From contig NZ_SODI01000001.1 in NCBI RefSeq assembly GCF_004365915.1, forward strand, positions 744,001-808,000: a stretch of DNA of 64,000 nt. The letters run 5' to 3'. This DNA comes from Cryobacterium psychrophilum (lineage in GTDB: Bacteria; Actinomycetota; Actinomycetes; Actinomycetales; Microbacteriaceae). Under the pieces are notes generated by a model. It was not told the origin of the DNA. It worked only from the letters and a program-made list of their open reading frames with translations, and made no database searches. Of the stretch, positions 25,048 through 32,769 are shown in pieces; within the stretch, counting starts at the first letter, position 1; each line of letters starts with the position of its first letter. The position numbers and the translations under genes were made by a program.

Positions 25048-26799
25048 TCAGGAATCCCTGGGCTTGCGCCCCCAGCCGCGGCGGCGGCGAACTCCCTCGT
25101 CGGTCATGGCTGCCTCGATATGACCGTCAACATGGTCACCGAAGTGATCATCAAAGTTCTCTTCCAGGTGTGCGGTGACGGTCTTGCCAATCCGGCGGGC
25201 GAGTTCTTCGCGGCGCTGACGACGTTCCGCGCTGACGAGGATTTCGTGCTCCGCCCGTAACGCCTGGAAGGTGGCGATACACATTCCGATCATCACGACG
25301 CTCACGGGTATGGCCGTGAGGATGGCACCGGTCTGCAGAGCGGCGAGTCCGCCGGCCAGCAGCAGGGCGATCGCGACGAGGCCACCGAGGGAGGCCCACA
25401 TGATGCGACTCCACTTCGGTGGGTTCGTGTCGCCACCGGACGCGAGCATGTCGATCACGAGCGACCCGGAATCCGCGGATGTGATGAAGAAGATCGCAAT
25501 GATGGTCACGGCGAGCACGGACAGCACCCCACCCATCGGCAGGCCGCTCAGGAAGTTGAAGAGCACGTTCTCGGGAACAATGCCGACCTCCGGGTCGAAC
25601 AGTCCTCCCCCGTCGCCGTCCCACGCCTGCTTGATGGCGCTTCCGCCCATGACCGCGAACCAGACGAACGTCACGAAGGTCGGAACCAACAGCACCCCGG
25701 CGATGAACTCGCGCACGGTACGTCCACGGGAGATTCGCGCGATGAAGACACCGACGAACGGGGCCCACGAGATCCACCAACCCCAGTAGAAGACCGTCCA
25801 GGCGCCCTGCCAGTCGAGACCGGTCTGGCCCGTGAAAGAGCTGGTATCGAATGTGATTCCGACGACGTTCTGGAAGTAGTTACCGATCGATTCCACGATC
25901 ACGCGAAGCAGGTAGAGGGTGGGACCAAGCAGGAGAACGGCCACGAGCAGGAGAGCGGCCATGCCGAGGTTGAGGTTGGAGAGCCATTTGATGCCCTTGC
26001 CGACGCCGCTCACGACCGAGACCGTGGCGATGGCAGTAATCGCGAGAATGAGGATCACGAGCGTCGTATTGGTCACCTCGCCGACAACGCCCAGGTGGCT
26101 GAGACCGGCTGCGATCTGCTTGACGCCGAGCCCGAGCGATGTGGCGACACCGAACAGGGTTCCCACGATGGCGATGACGTCGATGGCGTCACCGAGACGA
26201 CCACGCACCCGATCGCCGAGCAGCGGCTCGAGCGCCCAGCGGATGGACACCGGCCGCCCCTTGCGGTGGATCGAGTAGGCCAGGCCAAGTCCGACGACGG
26301 CGTAGATGGCCCAGGCGTGGAATCCCCAGTGCAGGAATGTCTGGTTCATCGCCGCAGCGGCGAGTTCCGGCGGCGAACCGCTGACTCCCGGCTTCGGGTT
26401 GGTGAAGAACGTGAGTGGCTCTGACATGCCCCAGAAGACCAGGCCGATGCCCATGCCGGCGGCAAAGAGCATAGAGAACCAGCTCAGGAGGCCGAACTCG
26501 GGCTTGTCATCGTCCGTGCCGAGCTTGATGTCACCGAATCGGCTGACGCCCATCCACACCGCAAAGACCACGAAGGCCGCGACGAGAATGACGTAGTACG
26601 GGCCGAGTCCGGCCACCACCCAGCCTTGCAGGGTGGCGAGGGTGGCTCCGGTTCGTACCGGAAAGCCGATGGCGATAACGACGACCAGAAGAATAATGCC
26701 GAGTGCCGGGTAGAAAACCCGGGGTGCCGGCACAACGAAACGTTTCTCTCTGACGTCCTTCCCGAGTTCGACGGGACGGGTTTGGGTTGGTGCGCTCAC
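25048..26799 (-). CDS. BCCT-family (betaine/choline/carnitine) transporter
   Basis: This 583-residue, 12-helix, sodium-coupled transporter is of the BetP type, importing glycine betaine, ectoine or choline as compatible solutes or nutrients. The glycine-rich MLFAAGMGIGLVFWGMSEPL at about residues 110-130 is the family's helix 3 motif. The tryptophan-rich FYWGWWISWAPFVGVFIARI at about 335-355 is the helix 8 signature. The charged C-terminal tail of about 70 residues (HLEENFDDHFGDHVDGHIEA) resembles regulatory tails of osmosensing members. The start is GTG with AGGAAG 8 bases upstream. A run of nine G on the plus strand (C on the mRNA) lies just upstream. Confidence 0.93.
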   Translation of the reverse strand: MSAPTQTRPVELGKDVREKRFVVPAPRVFYPALGIILLVVVIAIGFPVRTGATLATLQGWVVAGLGPYYVILVAAFVVFAVWMGVSRFGDIKLGTDDDKPEFGLLSWFSMLFAAGMGIGLVFWGMSEPLTFFTNPKPGVSGSPPELAAAAMNQTFLHWGFHAWAIYAVVGLGLAYSIHRKGRPVSIRWALEPLLGDRVRGRLGDAIDVIAIVGTLFGVATSLGLGVKQIAAGLSHLGVVGEVTNTTLVILILAITAIATVSVVSGVGKGIKWLSNLNLGMAALLLVAVLLLGPTLYLLRVIVESIGNYFQNVVGITFDTSSFTGQTGLDWQGAWTVFYWGWWISWAPFVGVFIARISRGRTVREFIAGVLLVPTFVTFVWFAVMGGSAIKQAWDGDGGGLFDPEVGIVPENVLFNFLSGLPMGGVLSVLAVTIIAIFFITSADSGSLVIDMLASGGDTNPPKWSRIMWASLGGLVAIALLLAGGLAALQTGAILTAIPVSVVMIGMCIATFQALRAEHEILVSAERRQRREELARRIGKTVTAHLEENFDDHFGDHVDGHIEAAMTDEGVRRRRGWGRKPRDS

Positions 26800-26816
26800 T
26801 ATTGGACTTCCTCATT

Positions 26817-26825
26817 GGGGGGGGG
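26817..26825. repeat. Nine-base G:C homopolymer upstream of the BCCT start
   Basis: An uninterrupted run of nine G on the plus strand lies 18 bases before the GTG start, in the mRNA leader just upstream of the Shine-Dalgarno region. Such tracts can vary in length by slippage. Confidence 0.8.
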
Positions 26826-27003
26826 CTGAACCCGGTGTGCCGGTTGGATCCCCGAGGTTGTCGGTTGCCGTTGTGCACCCGTTATCTTACAACAGGACCT
26901 ACCCTCGAACTGGGGGCAGGGGTCGTGGGCAACATTTTCAGGTGAGATGGCGGTCTCGGCCACATCGTCTCCCATCCGCTCCCCCCACGTGCCACGATGA
27001 GTC

Positions 27004-27429
27004 ATGGACATCGACGACGTCAAAGAAATCCGAATCCTCACCGAAACCGAATGCTGGGATGCGTTGCTCTCGGCCAGCCTCGGCCGCCTCGCGGTCAGTG
27101 TCGGGGGAATTCCCGATATCTTCCCCGTGAACTTCGTCGCCGCCGACCGGCGTCTCCTGTTTCGCACGGCCGAGGGCACGAAGCTGCTCGAACTCACCGT
27201 AAACAACCGGGTGGCCTTTGAAACCGACGGCCTGGGTAAAGACGAAGCGTGGAGCATCGTCGTGAAGGGCACCGCGAGCATTCTCGAGAAGCAGTCAGAG
27301 ATCGACGCTGCCGATCAGCTGCCGCTGCACCCGCTGATCCCGACGCTCAAGTACATCTACGTGGAAATCGCCCCCACCGAGATGCACGGGCGTCGGTTTG
27401 AACTCGGCCCTGAGCCCGACCGCTACTAG
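27004..27429 (+). CDS. Pyridoxamine-5'-phosphate-oxidase-like flavin-binding protein
   Basis: This 141-residue split-barrel protein is of the PNPOx/NimA-like family, small actinobacterial FMN- or F420-binding proteins. It begins with the family's ECWDALLSASLGRLAVSVGG and continues with IPDIFPVNFVAADRRLLFRT and GLGKDEAWSIVVKGTASIL. These correspond to strands 1-5 of the barrel. It is monocistronic, divergent from the BCCT gene and convergent with a small hypothetical. It could be a nitroreductase or reductase for F420; the substrate is unknown. Confidence 0.85.
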   Translation: MDIDDVKEIRILTETECWDALLSASLGRLAVSVGGIPDIFPVNFVAADRRLLFRTAEGTKLLELTVNNRVAFETDGLGKDEAWSIVVKGTASILEKQSEIDAADQLPLHPLIPTLKYIYVEIAPTEMHGRRFELGPEPDRY

Positions 27430-27456
27430 CCCGCAGCGCGCTGCACCACCCCGGGC

Positions 27457-27870
27457 TCAGCGGGGTTCGGTGCGAGCCATCGAGGCGAGGACGGCCGACG
27501 CATAGGCATCCGCTGCCTCGTTGGCAGTGAAGTGCGTCTGCTCCTCGCCCAGCCCGGCAACGACAAGGTACCGGGCATCGGACGTGCGCTCCAGCGCCCG
27601 GAAGGCCCGGCCGAGCATCTCGCGCAGTTGGTCTTCACGGGGTAACCAGAGCGCGTTCTCCAGCGCGAGGGAATCAAGCGCCCACTCCGTGGTGCCGTTG
27701 AAACCGAGGATTGTTCCCGTGTCGAATTCGTGCGGCTCGATGGCCATGGCGCTCACGGTGAAAACGTCGTAGTCGAAGCCGGGCTGTTCGATGCGAAACG
27801 CGTCACCGGAAGCCGGTCGCCAAATGAGGCCTGCCGTCAGGAGCGCCCGGGCGTTGGCGGTGGAGATCAT
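27457..27870 (-). CDS. Conserved actinobacterial protein of unknown function (CpaE-like annotation)
   Basis: This 137-residue protein matches a small family common in Microbacteriaceae that is often labelled pilus assembly protein CpaE, although it has no ATPase motif. Conserved stretches recalled from that family are LGFNGTTEWALDSLALENAL and WLPREDQLREMLG. It has no signal peptide or membrane helix. No other Tad/pilus gene is nearby, so the pilus label is not supported here. Function unknown. Confidence 0.75.
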   Translation of the reverse strand: MISTANARALLTAGLIWRPASGDAFRIEQPGFDYDVFTVSAMAIEPHEFDTGTILGFNGTTEWALDSLALENALWLPREDQLREMLGRAFRALERTSDARYLVVAGLGEEQTHFTANEAADAYASAVLASMARTEPR

Positions 27871-28092
27871 GCAACATTATGCACACGGCAGTACCGCTCC
27901 GCGACAGGGCTGAACAGAAAGATCCCACGAGAGGGAACACGTGACCTGCGCGGTCACGCTGACGGTGCCGGTGAATCCGGGAAGTCGCACGGGCCCGCTC
28001 GTGGCGCTGCCGGCCAGGCTCGTCGGTGTGGCCAGGCGCGACGTGATCGTCGTGCGAGGCCACACCTCACGCATCAGGCACGTGCGGCTTGA

Positions 28093-28124
28093 TCGGTCCT
28101 AGCTGACATCGGTCCTAGCTGACA
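28093..28124. repeat. 16-bp tandem duplication across the FKBP stop codon
   Basis: TCGGTCCTAGCTGACA occurs twice head to tail (28093-28108 and 28109-28124). The copy at 28109-28124 spans the FKBP stop codon, so a second copy of its last codons and stop follows out of the reading frame. Confidence 0.85.
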
Positions 28125-28486
28125 CCGAGAAGATCGATCACGAAGATCAGGGTCTGGCCGGAGAGCCGGTGACCGGAACCCGCAGGTCCATAGGCCAGAT
28201 GCGCGGGGACGACGAGCTTGCGACGGCCGCCGACCTTCATTCCGGGGATTCCCTGCTGCCATCCAGCGATGAGCGAACGCAGCGGGAAGTTGATCGACTG
28301 GCCGCGGTTCCACGACGAGTCGAACTCGTCGCCGGAGGCGAATTCGACGCCAAGATAGTGAACGTCAACGGTCGCGCCGGGCGTCGCCTCCGCACCGTCT
28401 CCAACAACGATGTCCTCGATTTCAAGCTGTTCGGGCTCTGCGCCCTCCGGGAAGTCGATTTCGGGTTTTGAATTCAAATCAGTCAT
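28115..28486 (-). CDS. FKBP-type peptidyl-prolyl cis-trans isomerase
   Basis: This is a 123-residue single-domain FKBP. The fold markers are VDVHYLGVEFASGDEFDSSW (residues about 39-58), FPLRSLIAGWQQGIPGMKVG, the active-site strand GGRRKLVVPAHLAYGP, and the C-terminal GQTLIFVIDLLGVS. It catalyses proline isomerisation and can act as a chaperone. No signal peptide is present, so it is cytosolic. The ATG at 28486 (MTDLNSKPEIDFPEG) matches the family N-terminus and has GGAGG just upstream; an earlier in-frame ATG adds 11 residues. Confidence 0.92.
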   Translation of the reverse strand: MTDLNSKPEIDFPEGAEPEQLEIEDIVVGDGAEATPGATVDVHYLGVEFASGDEFDSSWNRGQSINFPLRSLIAGWQQGIPGMKVGGRRKLVVPAHLAYGPAGSGHRLSGQTLIFVIDLLGVS

Positions 28487-28576
28487 TCCTCCATCCAACC
28501 GGATGCGGCCGAACTTCACCTAGTTCAGAATTCATCCTTGCGCGAACGCCGATGAAGATGCACGATATATATACAC

Positions 28577-28633
28577 AAACTCGTCGCATCGGTAGAGTCG
28601 TCGGCATCGCCACACCACCGAAGCGACGAGTTT
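28577..28633. terminator. Long stem-loop between glcD-like and FKBP genes
   Basis: AAACTCGTCGC-a-TCGGT (28577-28593) pairs with ACCGA-a-GCGACGAGTTT (28617-28633), giving 16 bp with one mismatch and a 23-base loop. Five T follow on the plus strand and a T-rich TATATA stretch on the minus strand. It is placed to end the leftward oxidase transcript, and the TATATA may belong to the FKBP promoter. Confidence 0.65.
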
Positions 28634-28663
28634 TTGTTGCCGGGCGCATCACCTGCCGCCACC

Positions 28664-30061
28664 TCACGAAGCCGCGAACATTGTGCCCGGATTAAGGATG
28701 CCCAGCGGGTCGAAAACGGCTTTGAGCCGGCGTTGAAGGTCAAAGCTCGTGTCGCCGAGTTCGTCCCGGAGCCACCGACGCTTGAGTACCCCCACGCCGT
28801 GTTCGCCGGTCAGGGTGCCACCGAGCATCAGGGCGGCTCGAAACATCTCGTCGGCCGCCGCCCAGATGTTATCGGGCACGATCGCGGCGCCCTCGGCGCC
28901 CGACGGGTCGGCGGGGATCACGAAGTTCGGGTGCAGATTCCCGTCACCCGCGTGAGCAACCACGGGAATGGCGATTCCGGTGCGGGCGCTGATCTCCGCG
29001 ATCACGTCAAACATCTCCTTCATCCGGGAACGAGGGACAGAGACATCTTCGATCAGCACGGTGCCGTGCTGCTCAAGCGCAGGGTGCATGGCCCGGCGAA
29101 TGGCGAGCAGTCGATCTCCGGACTCCTGATCGCTGGATACCCGCACCTCCCCGCGTTCGTCGCGCATCACTGCGGCTACCCGCTCGGCCTCGATGGCGGC
29201 ACCCTCACCATCCGTCTGCACGAGCAGGAACGCGCCGCGTCCGAGCGGAAGCCCGGCTGAGCGTTCCGGTCCCAGGTACCGCCCGACAATGGCGAGGGCC
29301 ACCGGGTCAATGAGCTCCATCACAGCGGGTCGCAAACGCTCAGCGGTGATGCGGGCGGATGCGGCGGCGGCGGCCGCAACGTCGGGGAAAACCGCCGCGA
29401 CGGTGACCGTGTCTCCCAGCGGAACGGCCCGAACGCGCACGGTCGCCTCAACAATGACCCCGAGCGTGCCTTCCGAGCCGGTGAGCAGCGCGGTCAGGTC
29501 GTAGCCGGTGACGCCCTTCACCGTTCGGTGCCCCGTGTGTAGCAGTGTGCCGTCGGCCAGCACCACCGTCAGAGCGAGTACCGCCTCGCGGGTCACCCCG
29601 TACTTTGCGCACAGCAGGCCTCCCGCGTTCGTCGCAATATTCCCCCCGACGGTCGAGATGGCCTTGCTGGCCGGATCGGGGGCGAACCATAGCCCGTGCT
29701 CGGCGAGCGCGTCGTTCAGGTGCTGGTTGATCACTCCGGGTTCGACGACCGCGAGTTCGTCCTGCGGGCGAATCTCCAGAATGCGGTTCATGCCGGCGAG
29801 GCTCAGCACGAGGGAGCCATCGGTGCCACAGGCTCCCCCGGCCAGGCCGGTGCCCGCGCCGCGGGTGATCACGGGCACCCGAAACTCGGACGCGAGGCGC
29901 AGTGCGCACTGCACGTGTTCCACGGTTGTGGCGTTCACGACGGCCAGCGGTGCGCCGTCGGCGGTCCACCCGGACTTGTCCGTGCGACTGGCCGCCAGAT
30001 CTGCCGCCTCCACGCTGACGATCGCACCGAGCTCGGCCTGAAGACGTGCCACTAGAGTCAT
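28664..30061 (-). CDS. FAD-linked 2-hydroxyacid oxidase/dehydrogenase (GlcD-like)
   Basis: This 465-residue flavoprotein is of the VAO/PCMH family with a GlcD-type C-terminal FAD-oxidase domain, oxidising glycolate, D-lactate or similar acids. The FAD-binding PP-loop is ITRGAGTGLAGGACGTDGSL (about 65-85), then SKAISTVGGNIATNAGGLLC (about 132-151), and GYDLTALLTGSEGTLGVIVE. The C-terminal motifs are VAHAGDGNLHPNFV and TGEHGVGVLKRRWL. It is monocistronic, with no adjacent GlcE/GlcF, so it may act alone with another acceptor. D-lactate, glycolate or D-2-hydroxyglutarate are possible substrates. Confidence 0.9.
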   Translation of the reverse strand: MTLVARLQAELGAIVSVEAADLAASRTDKSGWTADGAPLAVVNATTVEHVQCALRLASEFRVPVITRGAGTGLAGGACGTDGSLVLSLAGMNRILEIRPQDELAVVEPGVINQHLNDALAEHGLWFAPDPASKAISTVGGNIATNAGGLLCAKYGVTREAVLALTVVLADGTLLHTGHRTVKGVTGYDLTALLTGSEGTLGVIVEATVRVRAVPLGDTVTVAAVFPDVAAAAAASARITAERLRPAVMELIDPVALAIVGRYLGPERSAGLPLGRGAFLLVQTDGEGAAIEAERVAAVMRDERGEVRVSSDQESGDRLLAIRRAMHPALEQHGTVLIEDVSVPRSRMKEMFDVIAEISARTGIAIPVVAHAGDGNLHPNFVIPADPSGAEGAAIVPDNIWAAADEMFRAALMLGGTLTGEHGVGVLKRRWLRDELGDTSFDLQRRLKAVFDPLGILNPGTMFAAS

Positions 30062-30139
30062 GAGCCCACCCTACCGAGCGGCGTTTGTGATGTCTGTTTT
30101 CCGCTACCGCGCCGCGGGTGAACGTGGCACGCTGAAGAG

Positions 30140-31696
30140 GTGAGCACGACTCGAACCCCACGCGCCGCGGCGGGCCCCGGCCCCGGCGACCCCGTTTTTG
30201 CGCAGCGGTACCGGGCCGTGTGTTCCCGCGATCAACGATTCGACGGCCAGTTCATCACCGGCGTGCACTCCACGGGTATCTACTGCCGCCCGAGCTGTCC
30301 CGCCGCGACCCCCAATCCCGGCAATGTGTCGTTCTTCCTCACGGCGGCGGCCGCGCATGAGGCCGGTCTGCGAGCCTGCAAACGCTGCCTGCCCGACGCC
30401 GTGCCCGGCTCCCCCGCGTGGAATATGCGGGATGACCTGGCCGCGCGAGCCATGCGGCTCATTGGCGACGGCGCCATTGAACGCGACGGCGTTCCCGGGC
30501 TCGCCGGGCAGCTGGGCTACACACCCCGGCATCTCACCCGGGTGCTGGTGTCCGAGCTCGGCGCGGGACCGCTGGCCCTCGCCCGCGCCCATCGCGCCCA
30601 GACGGCGCGCATTCTCCTGATCAACACCACCCTCTCGATGACGGATGTGGCGTTTACTGCTGGTTTCGGAAGCGTTCGCCAGTTCAACGAGACGATTGCT
30701 GCCGTCTACGAACGCACGCCCTCCGCGCTGCGCCAGTCGACATCGCGCGAGCGGAACCCGGACCGGGGCGACAGCGACGCCCACGGTACGACGATCACCC
30801 TGCAACTACCGGCCAGGGCGCCGTTCGATGGTCGTGGCCTGCTGCGGTTTCTCGGCGTGCGCGCCATTGCGGGCGTTGAAACGGCCACCGCCCAGCGTTA
30901 TGCCCGCACGGTCCGGCTGCCCCACGGTCCGGCCACCGTTGAACTCTCCCTCGCCGGTACTGCTGCCGCTCCCGTCGTGACCTGTGCGGCCACACTGAAC
31001 ACCCTGGCCGACCTGGCCCCGCTCGTCGGTCGGGTGCGCCGGCTCCTCGATCTTGACGCCGACTCCGCCGCCATCGACCTCGCGCTTCGCGCCGACCCGC
31101 AACTCGAGCCGAGCGTGCGGGTGACGCCCGGCATCCGTGTTCCCGGCACTTTGGATCCCGAGGAGACCCTGTTTCGTGCTCTCATCGGCCAGCAGGTGTC
31201 CGTGGCTGCGGCCCGCACGGCGTTGACACGCCTCACGCACGCGCTCGGTGACACCCTCGCCGCACCCGACGGCGGCTTCTCTACTGACGGAGCGCCGACG
31301 CTCCTCTTTCCCACGAGCGCCCGCATCGCCGCGGAGGGACGCGACGTTCTCCGCGGTCCCGCCGTGCGCATCAACACGATCGTGCGCGTCGCCGCAGACC
31401 TCGAGCGTGGCGACCTCGTGCTGTCCTACGGTGACACCCGCACCGAGCTTGAGGCCAAGCTCACGGCGCTGCCGGGGATCGGCCCGTGGACGGCCGGCTA
31501 CGTCGCACTGCGGGTGCTCGGGACCCCCGACATCCTGCTCACGAGTGACCTCGCCATCCGGCAGGGCGCGAGCCGTCTCGGGCTCCCCGGCGAGCGACGA
31601 GCCCTCGCCGTTCGGGGTCGCGAGTGGGCCCCCTGGCGCAGCTATGCCGGCATGCACTTGTGGCGTGCGGCCAGCGCCCCCGTCGGAATCCTCTAA
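30140..31696 (+). CDS. Ada-like / AlkA-like bifunctional DNA repair protein (DNA-3-methyladenine glycosylase)
   Basis: This 518-residue fusion has an N-terminal Ada zinc domain with Cys49, Cys53, Cys80 and Cys83 (GIYCRPSCP and ACKRCLP); the first corresponds to the Ada methyl-acceptor cysteine. An AraC-type DNA-binding domain follows (about 100-205, MTDVAFTAGFGSVRQFNETI). The C-terminal part is AlkA: an N-terminal AlkA subdomain, then HhH-GPD LTALPGIGPWTAGYVALRVL with catalytic Asp470 in LLTSDLAI. The protein likely senses alkylation damage and excises alkylated bases. It starts with GTG. No separate Ada methyltransferase C-terminal domain is present. Confidence 0.9.
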   Translation: MSTTRTPRAAAGPGPGDPVFAQRYRAVCSRDQRFDGQFITGVHSTGIYCRPSCPAATPNPGNVSFFLTAAAAHEAGLRACKRCLPDAVPGSPAWNMRDDLAARAMRLIGDGAIERDGVPGLAGQLGYTPRHLTRVLVSELGAGPLALARAHRAQTARILLINTTLSMTDVAFTAGFGSVRQFNETIAAVYERTPSALRQSTSRERNPDRGDSDAHGTTITLQLPARAPFDGRGLLRFLGVRAIAGVETATAQRYARTVRLPHGPATVELSLAGTAAAPVVTCAATLNTLADLAPLVGRVRRLLDLDADSAAIDLALRADPQLEPSVRVTPGIRVPGTLDPEETLFRALIGQQVSVAAARTALTRLTHALGDTLAAPDGGFSTDGAPTLLFPTSARIAAEGRDVLRGPAVRINTIVRVAADLERGDLVLSYGDTRTELEAKLTALPGIGPWTAGYVALRVLGTPDILLTSDLAIRQGASRLGLPGERRALAVRGREWAPWRSYAGMHLWRAASAPVGIL

Positions 31697-31762
31697 CGAA
31701 CACCCGCGCGCGTTGTCGCTCTTCCACAGCCCGGATGCCCCGGGTGCCGGTAGCCTGTATAG

Positions 31763-32638
31763 GTGAAGTTTGCGCATCTAAGAGTTGACGGCCAGTCCAC
31801 ACCGAGGTTGGCGGTGACCTTTGGCGACGAGGCACTGTTCCTTGACGAGATCATGGAAGACGCCCCCCGCGACCTGCAAGACCTGCTGGAAAAGGGCGAG
31901 CATGAGGTTGATCGCGTGCGCGCGGTCAGCCTGAACGCCGTATCCGCGGGCGTGTCCTTGACCCCGATCGACGGGCTGCGGCACTCGTCGGCGGTATTGC
32001 GCCCCCCGCAGATCATCGCCATCGGGGCAAACTACGCCGCTCACTCCTCCGAGCTGAGCCTGCGCCTTGAGACGTCGGCCACGATCTTCTCCCTCTGGCC
32101 CAACTCACTCACCGGTCACGAGTCCACAATCACCTGGCCCGCTGACCTCACCTCACAGGTCGACTACGAGGCGGAACTCGGTGTGGTCATTGGCCGTGCC
32201 GCTCGCAACGTGTCCGTGCAGGACGCCCTCGACTACGTGTTCGGCTACACGATCGTCAACGACATCACCGCGCGCGACCTGCAGTTCTCCGAGGCGCAAT
32301 GGTCCCGCTGCAAGTCCTTCGATGGCTTCACCCCAACGGGTCCCATCGTCGTGACGGCCGACGAGATCGGTGATCCGCAGAATGTGTGGCTCAGCACGCA
32401 CGTTGACGGCCGCCTCCTGCAGGATGCTTCGAGCGGTGACATGGTGCGCACGGTCGCCCAGATCATCTCCTACCTCTCGCAAACATCGACGCTGATGCCC
32501 GGAACCCTCATCTCGACCGGCAGCCCCGGCGGCGCCGGTTACAGCCGCAAACCCCAGGTCTTTCTCAAGGACGGCTCCACGGTCACGATCTCCATCGACA
32601 AGCTCGGTTTTCTCACCACGCACTGCCGCACCAGCTAA
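31763..32638 (+). CDS. Fumarylacetoacetate hydrolase (FAH) family protein
   Basis: This 291-residue FAH-fold enzyme probably acts on a beta-diketone-like or acylpyruvate substrate. Metal-binding acidic residues lie in the conserved VDYEAELGVVIGR (about 133-145) and the following VFGYTIVNDITARDLQ. Other marks are KSFDGFTPTGPIVV and LISTGSPGGAGYSRKP. The N-terminal 75 residues form the small domain. It starts with GTG; no convincing Shine-Dalgarno sequence is seen. No aromatic-degradation genes surround it, so a role in general acylpyruvate or oxaloacetate removal is as likely. Confidence 0.88.
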   Translation: MKFAHLRVDGQSTPRLAVTFGDEALFLDEIMEDAPRDLQDLLEKGEHEVDRVRAVSLNAVSAGVSLTPIDGLRHSSAVLRPPQIIAIGANYAAHSSELSLRLETSATIFSLWPNSLTGHESTITWPADLTSQVDYEAELGVVIGRAARNVSVQDALDYVFGYTIVNDITARDLQFSEAQWSRCKSFDGFTPTGPIVVTADEIGDPQNVWLSTHVDGRLLQDASSGDMVRTVAQIISYLSQTSTLMPGTLISTGSPGGAGYSRKPQVFLKDGSTVTISIDKLGFLTTHCRTS

Positions 32639-32650
32639 CGGTTCCGGCGC

Positions 32651-32757
32651 GACCGCCCCGTCCGGCGCAGTAACTGCAGCGAATGGGGCGGTCCCCTGAA
32701 GCCCGCTTGCCCGCGAAGCACGTGTTCGGCGCCGGGCAGCTCCGCTACCCGGCGCCG
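32651..32757. terminator. Two GC-rich stem-loops between convergent genes
   Basis: Stem one is GACCGCCCC (32651-32659) with GGGGCGGTC (32685-32693). Stem two is CGGCGCCGGG (32727-32736) with CCCGGCGCCG (32748-32757) and an 11-base loop. Both are perfect. They fill the gap between the convergent FAH and permease genes and would end transcription from both sides; neither has a long T-tract. Confidence 0.6.
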
Positions 32758-32769
32758 GTATGACGCGAG

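Noticed and set aside
27877..28086. Possible small secreted protein in the gap before the FKBP gene
   Set aside because: Open frames exist on both strands, but neither gives a recognisable protein, a good start with ribosome site or a signal peptide.
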